From contig MHOU01000008.1 of NCBI GenBank assembly GCA_001821935.1, positions 1-53,807 on the forward strand: DNA of 53,807 bases. The letters are read 5' to 3'. A model generated the notes under the pieces. It ran no database searches. It was not told the DNA's origin and saw only the letters and a list, made by a program, of their open reading frames with translations. The stretch comes from Candidatus Staskawiczbacteria bacterium RIFCSPHIGHO2_02_FULL_43_16 (GTDB lineage Bacteria; Patescibacteriota; Minisyncoccia; Minisyncoccales; Staskawiczbacteraceae). The position numbers and the translations under genes are program-made. The first letter of the stretch is position 1, and each line of letters opens with the position of its first letter. Of the stretch, positions 7,429-13,726 are shown one piece after another.

Positions 7429-7955
7429 GTAGACGGGCCCTTGCCGACGACGGAGGGGGTTGGTTACTGAAGGGCAACTAGCCACAAATGTCCCATCTTG
7501 TAGACGGGCCCTTGCCGACGACGGAGGGGGTTGGTTACGATAACCGGTTCTGGGAATGAAATTTTTTCCAAGTAGACGGGCCCTTGCCGACGACGGAGGG
7601 GGTTGGTTACGAAAAACAGAACTTTTAGAGCCTCTCTGGTCTTGTAGACGGGCCCTTGCCGACGACGGAGGGGGTTGGTTACGGCAATAGACATGACAAA
7701 AAAAGCGATGATAAGTAGACGGGCCCTTGCCGACGACGGAGGGGGTTGGTTACTGGTCCACGAATGGGCCCTTTCTTAAACTTCGTAGACGGGCCCTTGC
7801 CGACGACGGAGGGGGTTGGTTACAAATAACGGCGACAAGAAAGTATTTTTAGCGGCGTAGACGGGCCCTTGCCGACGAAGACGGGGGTTGGCTACAACAC
7901 GGCCTTATCAATTTTCTTGGGCAAATGTAGACGGGCCCTTGCCGACGACGGAGGG
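7429..7955 (+). CRISPR. CRISPR array, seven full 39-nt repeats plus one truncated repeat
   Basis: Repeats start at 7429, 7500, 7572, 7644, 7715, 7785, 7857 and 7927. Each begins GTAGACGGGCCCTTGCC and ends GGGGGTTGGTTAC. The first six are identical; the seventh has several changes near its 3' half, and the eighth stops after 29 bases. Spacers are 32, 33, 33, 32, 31, 33 and 31 nt. The repeat core folds as CCCT-(TG)-CCG-ACGA-CGG-AGGG, a seven-pair hairpin with a UG bulge. Degeneration at the right end and a terminator at 7981 place the leader at the left and transcription on the plus strand. All spacers differ. Confidence 0.97.
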
Positions 7956-7980
7956 TCAAAACAAAAAACAAAAAACTGCC

Positions 7981-8007
7981 AAAGAGCTTCATTGGGGGCT
8001 CTTTTTT
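7981..8007 (+). terminator. Terminator of the CRISPR transcript
   Basis: AAAGAGC (7981-7987) pairs with GCTCTTT (7998-8004), and the T run reaches 8007. It lies 26 bases after the last partial repeat and supports plus-strand transcription of the array. Confidence 0.8.
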
Positions 8008-8038
8008 CTTGTAGAACTTTTGTGGTAGAATGGTTTTA

Positions 8039-8107
8039 TGAAAAAAAAGTGGCGATTTTTATAGAGGGGCCACAAAGATATTTCAAAACATATTTCAAAA
8101 CATTTGA
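8039..8107 (+). pseudogene. Possible remnant of a gene start
   Basis: TGTGGTAGAAT and an ATG at 8039 resemble the promoter and start of the HAD gene at 8872, but the ATG frame stops after nine codons. One base out of frame the text reads KKVAIFIEGPQRYF, similar to the first strand of NYN or HAD-type proteins. A short tandem duplication (TATTTCAAAACA twice) follows. Probably a decayed start; low certainty. Confidence 0.3.
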
Positions 8108-8132
8108 CAGTCATTTTTTAGAAGCATATAAT
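8104..8132 (+). promoter_or_regulatory. Consensus promoter of the 82-residue gene
   Basis: TTGACA (8104-8109), 17-bp spacer, TATAAT (8127-8132). Both boxes are perfect. The ATG at 8139 follows after six bases, so transcription should begin at the start codon itself. Confidence 0.85.
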
Positions 8133-8138
8133 GAAAAT

Positions 8139-8387
8139 ATGTTAGATGATAAAGATATACAAAAATTAATAGAGGTATTTGCAACAAGAGAGGAAATTGT
8201 TACAAAACCGATGTTTGAAGAATTAAAGTCAAGTTTTAATGACCTGCAAACTTCGGTTGATGCTTATGCCGAAAAAGCGGATACATATTTCCAGGAAATG
8301 GCAATGTTGACCCTTAAGGTAAATAGGCATGAAAAGTGGTTGGAAAAAATGGCAGAAAAATTGGGGATGAAACTTGATTATTACTAA
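8139..8387 (+). CDS. Small coiled-coil protein, hypothetical
   Basis: 82 residues, acidic and helical: MLDDKDIQKLIEVFATREE, then heptad-like EELKSSFNDLQTSVDAYAEKA and a basic end with EKWLEKMAEKLG. The start is fixed by a perfect promoter whose -10 ends six bases upstream. Of a type frequent in Patescibacteria genomes but without known function to me. It is transcribed from its own promoter just after the CRISPR array and ends in its own terminator, so it is a single-gene unit. Confidence 0.7.
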   Translation: MLDDKDIQKLIEVFATREEIVTKPMFEELKSSFNDLQTSVDAYAEKADTYFQEMAMLTLKVNRHEKWLEKMAEKLGMKLDYY

Positions 8388-8402
8388 CATTATCAAGGCT
8401 AC

Positions 8403-8431
8403 AAAAAATCACCTTAACACGGTGATTTTTT
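8403..8431 (+). terminator. Terminator of the 82-residue gene
   Basis: AAAAAATCACC (8403-8413) pairs with GGTGATTTTTT (8421-8431) around a seven-base loop. Confidence 0.85.
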
Positions 8432-8437
8432 GTGCAT

Positions 8438-8466
8438 TTGACAGCAGGCAGTTTAACTGGTAATAT
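8438..8466 (+). promoter_or_regulatory. Promoter of the Cys-rich 91-residue gene
   Basis: TTGACA (8438-8443), 17-bp spacer, extended -10 TGG-TAATAT (8458-8466). An AAAGGAG site at 8503-8509 precedes the ATG at 8516 by six bases. Confidence 0.7.
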
Positions 8467-8515
8467 TATTTTTAGTTGTAGATTTCACTGGCTAGTTTTC
8501 ATAAAGGAGTTGGGA

Positions 8516-8791
8516 ATGCGAAGTACCAGTACCGAGGCTGTTGTCTGCCCCATTGAAGGTAGTGATGGCCGTCACACGTGGCATCAGGTTGGTTTCGAAA
8601 TCAAGCCCGCTTGCAAATGTGGAATCGTGTTGTGCGGAGCCAATAGTCCGCAGCAAGGGGAATTCTACGCCCCCTGCAATCTTCCCAAAAACCATGATGG
8701 GCCGTGTGAATGCACCTGGCATCCTGAATTGGGCACTTGGGAAAAAACAACTCCCGCCAGGCACGAAACTGGCCAGTTAGTCGAAGTTTGA
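8516..8791 (+). CDS. Small Cys/His-rich protein, hypothetical
   Basis: 91 residues from ATG 8516, chosen for the strong AAAGGAG. Cysteines and histidines are spaced as possible metal ligands: VVCPIEG, HTWHQ, ACKCGIVLC, APCNLP, and CECTWH. The CKCG and CNLPKNHDGPC pieces recall small zinc-binding modules, but I recognise no family. It has its own promoter and terminator and lies between the CRISPR locus and a HAD gene. Confidence 0.6.
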   Translation: MRSTSTEAVVCPIEGSDGRHTWHQVGFEIKPACKCGIVLCGANSPQQGEFYAPCNLPKNHDGPCECTWHPELGTWEKTTPARHETGQLVEV

Positions 8792-8808
8792 TCTGTTGCG
8801 GATCAACC

Positions 8809-8841
8809 AAGGCGGCCCGAATTACCGTGGCCGCCTTTTTT
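8809..8841 (+). terminator. Terminator of the Cys-rich gene
   Basis: AAGGCGGCC (8809-8817) pairs with GGCCGCCTT (8829-8837), followed by T to 8841. Confidence 0.88.
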
Positions 8842-8856
8842 CTTGGAAAAAATGTG

Positions 8857-8865
8857 TGGTAGAAT
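8857..8865 (+). promoter_or_regulatory. Extended -10 of the HAD gene, leaderless
   Basis: TGGTAGAAT: TGn then TAGAAT (8860-8865). The ATG at 8872 follows after six bases. Confidence 0.65.
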
Positions 8866-8871
8866 ACGGGT

Positions 8872-9594
8872 ATGAAACAAAAAGTCGCGATTTTTGATGT
8901 TGATGGCACGATTTTCCGATCCAGTTTATTAATAGAAGTGGTACGGGTTTTAATTGAAAATAAAATATTTCCGCAGAAAGTAAGGTTCACCTATGAAAAA
9001 AGTTACCAGGATTGGTTGGATAGAAAAGGCAGTTATGAAACCTATATTATGGATGTGGTTAAGGCTTTTGAGGGGAATTTGAAAATATTGGCCCACGATG
9101 ATTTTATGAGAGCGGTAAAACAGGTCATTGCTTTCCATAAAAACCGGACCTATGTTTACACGCGGGGCTTGATTGCCGATTTAAAAAAGAAAGGCTATTT
9201 TATTTTAGCCATTTCTCATTCGCCCAAAGAATTACTGGATGAGTTTTGTGCGCAGTGGGGGTTTGATAAGGTGTATGGCCGGGTGTATGAAGTGGGCAAG
9301 AACGGGAAATTTACCGGTGAAACATTATATAAAGAAGAAATTTCCGACAAGGCAAAAATTTTAAAGCGTTTTATTGAAAAGGCCACCGCCGTTGGCGGGG
9401 TCCCGTCCGAAGGCGGGAAAGGGTTGAGTTTGGCGGATTCCTATGGTGTGGGGGATTCGGAAAGTGATATTAAGTTTTTGACGTTTGTGGAAAACCCGAT
9501 TTGTTTTAACCCTAATGGTAAGCTGTATGAGCACGCCAAAAAGCATGGGTGGCAAATAGTCGTTGAGCGCAAAGATGTAATATATAATTTATAA
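8872..9594 (+). CDS. HAD-IB family (SerB-like) phosphatase
   Basis: 240 residues. The four HAD motifs are visible: I FDVDGTIF (nucleophile Asp in the first ten residues), II LAISHSP, III Lys in SDKAKIL, and IV GDSESD. The layout with a helical cap between motifs I and II fits HAD subfamily IB, which includes phosphoserine phosphatases and related enzymes. The substrate is not predictable. Between motifs III and IV the segment AVGGVPSEGGK (about 9388-9420) interrupts an otherwise familiar KxxLxx-GLSLADSY stretch and is encoded by a GC-rich hairpin. It looks like an in-frame repeat insertion. Confidence 0.85.
   Translation: MKQKVAIFDVDGTIFRSSLLIEVVRVLIENKIFPQKVRFTYEKSYQDWLDRKGSYETYIMDVVKAFEGNLKILAHDDFMRAVKQVIAFHKNRTYVYTRGLIADLKKKGYFILAISHSPKELLDEFCAQWGFDKVYGRVYEVGKNGKFTGETLYKEEISDKAKILKRFIEKATAVGGVPSEGGKGLSLADSYGVGDSESDIKFLTFVENPICFNPNGKLYEHAKKHGWQIVVERKDVIYNL
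9385..9420 (+). repeat. GC-rich hairpin inserted in frame in the HAD gene
   Basis: GTTGGCGGGG, then TCCCG-TCCGAAGG-CGGGA (9401-9418). It encodes about eleven Gly/Pro-rich residues absent from typical HAD-IB proteins between motifs III and IV. Confidence 0.5.
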
Positions 9595-9730
9595 ATCCAA
9601 AATACAAAATTACAAATCCCAAATAATACCAAAATCCAAACTTTTTAAATCCAAAACACTTTTTGAATTTTAAATTTCGAAGATTGTAATTTATTTGGAG
9701 CTTGTAATTTTGAATTTGTAATTTAACTTT
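9595..9730. repeat. AT-rich inverted repeat of the CCAAAATACAAAATTACAAAT type, copy 1
   Basis: The left part (AAATCCAAAATACAAAATT, then ACAAATCCCAAATAAT) faces its near complement at 9690-9728 (TTATTTGGAGCTTGTAATTTTG), giving a long imperfect hairpin between two genes. The same words occur at 41056-41142 and inside atpD at 39976-40010. Confidence 0.75.
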
Positions 9731-9731
9731 C

Positions 9732-10442
9732 ATGGACTTAAAAGGAAAAACCATCATCATTACTGGGGCGGCGCGGATTGGGAAGGAAGTGGCAAAACAA
9801 CTTAAAGAAAAAGGGGCGAATTTGGTGATAGCGTATTTCAGCGACCCGGCTGAGGCCGGGCCCCATGGCGCGGGTGTGCAGGCCGATGTTTCAAAAAAAG
9901 AAGATGTGGCACGGGTGGTGGCATTTGCCAAAGAAACATTTGGCCGAGTGGACGGGCTGGTGCATATGGCGGCCATTTATGAAAAATCGCCTTGGGAAGC
10001 GCTGGACGAAAAGCATTGGGACAAAAATATGAATGTCATGGCCAAAAGCACGTTTTTATTTGGCAAGATTTTGGGGGATGAACTTTTGAAAAATGATGGG
10101 GAAGTAAAGGGGAAGATGATTTTCTTTGCTGATTGGTCGGTGCTGGCTAGCCCATACAAAGATTACTTAGCTTATAATGCGGCCAAAAGCGCCGTGGTGG
10201 GGTTGACCAAGTCGTTTGCCAAGGAATTGGCTCCCGGAGTTTTGGTCAATGCCATTGCGCCCGGCCCCATGTTGCGGCCGCTGGATTTGACCGATGAAGA
10301 AAATGAAGAAGCCATGGCCGGCACGCCGCTTGCCCGCTGGGGCGGGGCGGATGAAATTGCTAAAGGGGTTTGCTATTTAATGGATGCCGATTTTGTGACG
10401 GGGCAAGTGCTGACGATTGACGGAGGGAGGAGTATTGCTTGA
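9732..10442 (+). CDS. Short-chain dehydrogenase/reductase (FabG-like)
   Basis: 236 residues. The N-terminal Rossmann motif is IITGAARIGKEVAKQL (TGxxxxIG), followed by an ADVSKKEDV nucleotide-specificity strand, VDGLVHMAA, and the active-site YLAYNAAKSAVVGLTK (YxxxK). IAPGPM and a GQVLTIDGG end complete the classical SDR pattern. An NAD(P)H-dependent oxidoreductase is certain; the substrate is not. The region SDPAEAGPHGAG near residue 40 is encoded by a small palindrome (9845-9860) and looks like an in-frame insertion. Confidence 0.88.
   Translation: MDLKGKTIIITGAARIGKEVAKQLKEKGANLVIAYFSDPAEAGPHGAGVQADVSKKEDVARVVAFAKETFGRVDGLVHMAAIYEKSPWEALDEKHWDKNMNVMAKSTFLFGKILGDELLKNDGEVKGKMIFFADWSVLASPYKDYLAYNAAKSAVVGLTKSFAKELAPGVLVNAIAPGPMLRPLDLTDEENEEAMAGTPLARWGGADEIAKGVCYLMDADFVTGQVLTIDGGRSIA
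9845..9860 (+). repeat. Palindrome inserted in the SDR gene
   Basis: CCCGGC (9845-9850), loop TGAG, GCCGGG (9855-9860). Encodes part of the unusual DPAEAGPHG segment. Confidence 0.55.
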
Positions 10443-10469
10443 CGGATTTATTAAGATATTGCATAGCTA

Positions 10470-10498
10470 TTGACACGCAAAACATAGCATGCTAACAT
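10470..10498 (+). promoter_or_regulatory. Promoter of the cold-shock gene with a long 5' UTR
   Basis: TTGACA (10470-10475), 17-bp spacer, extended -10 TGC-TAACAT (10490-10498). This leaves about 100 bases before the ATG at 10608, in keeping with the long, structured leaders of csp mRNAs. Confidence 0.7.
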
Positions 10499-10607
10499 TA
10501 CCTTACTTAGTAGAAGCGGGGTCGAGTTTCTCACGAGGTAAAATTTAAAAGTAACAACAGGTGGCAGGCGGCGGGTTAATCCCCAAAACCTAACACCTAA
10601 AATCTAG

Positions 10608-10805
10608 ATGACAGGTACAATCAAAACTCTGACAGAAAAAGGTTTTGGATTTATCGCCCGCGAAGGCGAAGCCAAGGATCTTTTCTTCCATTCAAATGAT
10701 TTGAATGGCGTAACCTTCACTGAATTGAAAGTTGGCGATGTAGTCAACTTCGATGTTGAAGAAGGTCCAAAAGGACCTAGCGCAAAAAACGTAACACGCG
10801 CTTAG
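10608..10805 (+). CDS. Cold-shock domain protein (CspA family)
   Basis: 65 residues, the usual length. RNP1 is KGFGFIA and RNP2 is DLFFHS; the end EGPKGPSAKNVTRA is typical. It binds single-stranded RNA and DNA as a chaperone. Own promoter, a leader of about 100 bases and own terminator make it a monocistronic unit; the long leader suggests post-transcriptional control, as known for other csp genes. Confidence 0.95.
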   Translation: MTGTIKTLTEKGFGFIAREGEAKDLFFHSNDLNGVTFTELKVGDVVNFDVEEGPKGPSAKNVTRA

Positions 10806-10813
10806 TTAGTAAT

Positions 10814-10843
10814 AAAAGCCGCGCCCTGTCGGGCGCGGCTTTT
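10814..10843 (+). terminator. Terminator of the cold-shock gene
   Basis: GCCGCGCCC (10818-10826), loop TGTC, GGGCGCGGC (10831-10839), flanked by AAAA and TTTT. Confidence 0.93.
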
Positions 10844-10887
10844 ATGTTGTTGCAAAAAACCGCCACCAGTGAGATAATGTATATATT

Positions 10888-11664
10888 ATGGCCATACAGC
10901 GCAGAAGGTCAAATTTATATACACCGGGATTAGATGCTCCTTTCAATGTCAGCAGGTCAAAAATCGCGCTCTTCTTGGAATGCCCACAATGTTTTTGGCT
11001 GGACCGGCGGCTGGGGATTTCCCGGCCAGACATGCCCGGCTGGTCGCTTAACAGTGCGGTGGACACCTTGCTAAAAAACGAATTTGATTTACTGCGTGAA
11101 AAAAAAGAACCGCACCGGCTGATGCTGTTTCACCGCATAGACGCTGTTCCATTCAATCACCCCGATTTCCACATTTGGCGGGATGATCATGGTAAGCGCA
11201 TCGGGGCTTCTGTCTTACACAAAAAAACTAATTTGAATATTTGTGGTATCATTGATGATATCTGGCAAAACACGCAAACCGGGCAGCTGCACATTGTAGA
11301 TTACAAATCCACCAGCACCGATTACCGAATTTCCCTGGACGGCAAGTACAAAGATGGCTATAAAAAACAGATGGAAGTATACCAGTGGATTTTCAAACAG
11401 ATGGGCTTTGAGGTTGCGCCCGCCGGTTATTTCTTGTTTGCCAATGCCGTAAAAAACCGGCCGGGTTTTCATGGCAAATTGGAATTTGAGAGTTCTATTT
11501 TAGAGCACGTTGGCGATGATTTATGGATTGAACCTGTTTTGCTGGATATTAAAAAATCCCTTGATAGCGATCACATTCCCGAACCGGGGCCGCAATGTCA
11601 GCATTGCGCTTACCGCAAATTAATCAACCAAGCAAAATTAAAAACACAAATCAGTTTAATTTAA
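10888..11664 (+). CDS. PD-(D/E)XK nuclease-family protein (Cas4/RecB-like)
   Basis: 258 residues. SRSKIALFLECPQCFWLDRR at the start is the usual helix with Cys of Cas4/RecB-like nucleases. GIIDDIW and LHIVDYKST give the D-x(n)-DxK core, and KKQMEVYQWIF is the following Q/Y helix. A C-terminal CQHCAY pair could join the N-terminal Cys residues in binding an iron-sulfur cluster or zinc. Probably a DNA nuclease, perhaps in repair. It is 2.9 kb from the CRISPR array with unrelated genes between, so I do not assign it to the CRISPR system. A GATAAT box with extended TG lies nine bases before the start. Confidence 0.75.
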   Translation: MAIQRRRSNLYTPGLDAPFNVSRSKIALFLECPQCFWLDRRLGISRPDMPGWSLNSAVDTLLKNEFDLLREKKEPHRLMLFHRIDAVPFNHPDFHIWRDDHGKRIGASVLHKKTNLNICGIIDDIWQNTQTGQLHIVDYKSTSTDYRISLDGKYKDGYKKQMEVYQWIFKQMGFEVAPAGYFLFANAVKNRPGFHGKLEFESSILEHVGDDLWIEPVLLDIKKSLDSDHIPEPGPQCQHCAYRKLINQAKLKTQISLI

Positions 11665-11668
11665 AAAC

Positions 11669-12064
11669 ATGGATGAAAAGTTAAAGTGGGGGATAATAAC
11701 CATTATCATAATTTCAGTCATTGCGGGCGGGTTTTTCGTTCTGCAAAACATCCAGCATGCCAAAGCGGTAAAGCTTCAACAGTTTGCCACGTGCTTGAAA
11801 GATAGTGGCGCGGTTTTTTACGGGGCGTTTTGGTGTTCACATTGCCAGAACCAAAAAGCCATGTTTAATACCTTATTTGAAAGCGCTGTGGATAAACTGC
11901 CTTACATTGAATGCTCAACGCCTGATACCAACGGTCAGCTGGAAATTTGCAAAACAGAAAAAATAGACACGTATCCAACCTGGAAATTCGCCGACGGTTC
12001 GGTTGAAACCGGAGAAGTTTCTTTGCAAAAACTTTCACAGAAAACTAATTGTCCGTTGCCATAG
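11669..12064 (+). CDS. Membrane-anchored thioredoxin-like protein
   Basis: 131 residues. An N-terminal membrane helix (about 5-27) is followed by a thioredoxin fold with GAFWCSHCQNQK (CxxC) and the cis-Pro region TYPTWKF. It begins 4 bases after the nuclease gene and is followed by a DsbB-like gene after 2 bases, so the two likely form an extracytoplasmic thiol oxidation pair, with this protein as the DsbA-like or BdbD-like partner. Close relatives are common fused or adjacent to VKOR/DsbB in small bacteria. Confidence 0.82.
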   Translation: MDEKLKWGIITIIIISVIAGGFFVLQNIQHAKAVKLQQFATCLKDSGAVFYGAFWCSHCQNQKAMFNTLFESAVDKLPYIECSTPDTNGQLEICKTEKIDTYPTWKFADGSVETGEVSLQKLSQKTNCPLP

Positions 12065-12066
12065 TT

Positions 12067-12609
12067 ATGGATTTACTGTTTATCGTCAATAAAAAACTTG
12101 CTATTGAAACGGTACTGGCCCAGCTGTTTATTGTTTGGGCTTTGGTGTATCTGTTTTTTTTGCGTAATAAGCACCGTACGATAACAGATTTTTTAGGAAA
12201 ATATGGAATTGCGTTTGCGTTTTTGATTTCTTTTACGGCAACCGCCGGCAGTTTATTTTATTCAAACGTGGCGGGGTATGCGCCATGTTACCTGTGCTGG
12301 TGGCAGAGGATTTTCATGTATCCACTGGTGATTATCACCGGTTTGGCTTTGTTAAAACGCGACCGGCGCGCCGTAGATTATATTCTTTCGCTTGCGGTGA
12401 TTGGGTTCGGTATTTCCCTTTGGCACAATTTCATTTACTACTACAATGGAGGGTTAAGTGTGTTTTGTGATTTAGGCGCCGGCCAGGTTTCTTGCGTGAA
12501 GCGCTATGTGTTTGAATTGGGTTATGTGACCATTCCCATGATGGCGCTGACGGCGTTTGCCCTGATTATTACCCTTACCATTTTTGTAAAATTAAAAGAT
12601 AAATCATAA
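12067..12609 (+). CDS. DsbB-family thiol oxidoreductase (BdbC-like)
   Basis: 180 residues from ATG 12067. Several hydrophobic helices; the quinone-side motif GYAPCYLCWWQRIFMYP contains CxxC, and a second Cys pair (FCDLGAGQVSC) lies in the next external loop. This is the four-helix DsbB/BdbC layout, which reoxidises a DsbA-like partner and passes electrons to quinone. The upstream thioredoxin-like gene supplies the partner. A start 18 bases earlier would overlap the upstream gene and is less likely. Confidence 0.9.
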   Translation: MDLLFIVNKKLAIETVLAQLFIVWALVYLFFLRNKHRTITDFLGKYGIAFAFLISFTATAGSLFYSNVAGYAPCYLCWWQRIFMYPLVIITGLALLKRDRRAVDYILSLAVIGFGISLWHNFIYYYNGGLSVFCDLGAGQVSCVKRYVFELGYVTIPMMALTAFALIITLTIFVKLKDKS

Positions 12610-12612
12610 ACC

Positions 12613-12912
12613 ATGTCAGATATTTTAGATATCGACGGTTACAAAATCGGTAGCATTTCAGAGGACGGCAAAGTGCATAACAAAAAAGGTTATGCTATTG
12701 GCCGTGTCTCTATTGACGGTAATGTTTTTAACGCTTCAGGTGGCAAGGTTGGCACATTTAAGCCGGACGGCCATGTTTATAAAATGGGCGAATATGTGGG
12801 TGATGTCAAAACCGACGGCAAGGTATACGATAATGACGAAGATTATGTGGGAAGGGTGAAGGGTGAACACATTATTTCAGGCGGGGCGGCGCTGTTACTG
12901 TTGATTATTTAG
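12613..12912 (+). CDS. Small repeat protein with G-x-V-x-x-D-G-x-V units
   Basis: 99 residues made of repeated units of about 20 residues: IDGYKIGSISEDGKVHN, GYAIGRVSIDGNVFN, GGKVGTFKPDGHVY, EYVGDVKTDGKVYD, then a last partial unit and a hydrophobic tail (GGAALLLLII). Such beta-hairpin repeats resemble the small beta-flower-type repeat proteins of bacteria. Function unknown. It follows the DsbB gene by 3 bases. Confidence 0.65.
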   Translation: MSDILDIDGYKIGSISEDGKVHNKKGYAIGRVSIDGNVFNASGGKVGTFKPDGHVYKMGEYVGDVKTDGKVYDNDEDYVGRVKGEHIISGGAALLLLII

Positions 12913-12950
12913 TGCGCCATGCTTGACAGGTTTTCTTTTATTTTTTACCG

Positions 12951-12959
12951 TGGTATAAT
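12951..12959 (+). promoter_or_regulatory. Extended -10 upstream of the AdoMetDC-like gene
   Basis: TGGTATAAT, with TATAAT at 12954-12959, followed by an AT-only leader of about 22 bases before the ATG at 12988. Confidence 0.65.
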
Positions 12960-12987
12960 GATTCTAATATAATAATTATTATTTTAT

Positions 12988-13368
12988 ATGTCTAAACAAC
13001 ATAAAGACGATTCCAATCCCTATGGAGCAGAGCTCATTATAGATTTGCATGAATGTGATCTGGATGGGCTGGTTAATAAAGAAAAATTAACCGAATTTTT
13101 TGTGACGTTATGCGAAAAAATTGACATGAAGCGGCACGGCGATCCGTTACTTTGGGAAGACTACAGCGATCTACCGCACTTAAACGGGGTTTCCGCCATG
13201 CAATTCATTGAAACCAGCACCATTGTCTGTCATCCGCTCCCTATGCTGGGGTCGGTGTATGTAAACATCTTTTCCTGCAAAGAGTTTGATTACAATATGG
13301 CCTTAGAATTTTGCAAAGGTTTTTGGCGCGCCAAAAAAGAGGTGCATACCTTGGTAGTGAGAACCTAG
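12988..13368 (+). CDS. speD: S-adenosylmethionine decarboxylase-like protein (SpeD family)
   Basis: 126 residues. AELIIDLHECD at the start and GVSAMQFIETSTIVCHPLP followed by VYVNIFSCKEFD match the AdoMetDC prokaryotic class. Aligned by eye with the bacterial SESHxTIH motif, the pyruvoyl-forming Ser is kept (in ETST), as are the processing His (CHPLP) and the catalytic Cys (FSC), but the residue before the Ser is Thr instead of Glu and the next is Thr instead of His. It may make decarboxylated AdoMet for polyamines or have a changed specificity. No spermidine synthase is seen nearby. Confidence 0.75.
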   Translation: MSKQHKDDSNPYGAELIIDLHECDLDGLVNKEKLTEFFVTLCEKIDMKRHGDPLLWEDYSDLPHLNGVSAMQFIETSTIVCHPLPMLGSVYVNIFSCKEFDYNMALEFCKGFWRAKKEVHTLVVRT

Positions 13369-13371
13369 TTT

Positions 13372-13689
13372 ATGAACTTTTTTTATCAAATTTTATTCGT
13401 ACTTATTACAACCGGTTTTTTTGTAGCCGGAAATACCATTACCGCCCATTGGGCCAGAACCAATCAACAATGGCTTTGGATTCCAATTTTTTTGTGCGCC
13501 GCCATTGGGTACATGCTTTTCGGGTTATTGATAAGGCAAACCAATTTCTCTGTTTCCGTGGGACTAGTGGACGCCCTTTTGGTTGTTATCTCTATTGCTA
13601 TCGGAGTTTTTATTTTAAAAGATACAGTTAATATTCAGCAAATGATAGGACTTGCGTTTGCTTGTTTGGCTGTAATACTTCTTGTCTAG
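13372..13689 (+). CDS. Small four-helix membrane protein (EamA/SMR-like)
   Basis: 105 residues with four hydrophobic helices (about 5-25, 35-52, 60-80, 85-105). A Thr/Asn/His-containing first helix end (NTITAHWARTNQQ) and a GVFILKDTVNIQQMIGLAF ending resemble half an EamA/DMT transporter or an SMR protein, where VFxExxxxxQxxG is common in the last hairpin. A dimeric small transporter is the likely state; the substrate is unknown. It starts 3 bases after the SpeD-like gene, so polyamine export is a guess from context. Confidence 0.6.
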   Translation: MNFFYQILFVLITTGFFVAGNTITAHWARTNQQWLWIPIFLCAAIGYMLFGLLIRQTNFSVSVGLVDALLVVISIAIGVFILKDTVNIQQMIGLAFACLAVILLV

Positions 13690-13726
13690 TCTTGCGTATC
13701 AAAAATATAGTATAATAAATAATAAA

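Noticed and set aside
7464-7694. Open frame on the minus strand across the array (repeated VTNPLRRRQGPVY)
   Set aside because: It is the translation of the CRISPR repeats; the repeat length divisible pattern keeps it open.
7169-10442. UGA recoded as Gly (code 25)
   Set aside because: TGA is the natural stop of cas1 and of the SDR gene, and no gene needs in-frame TGA readthrough.
10888-11664. PD-(D/E)XK protein as cas4 of the CRISPR locus
   Set aside because: It is 2.9 kb away behind unrelated genes with own promoters and terminators; Cas4-like nucleases are common in repair.
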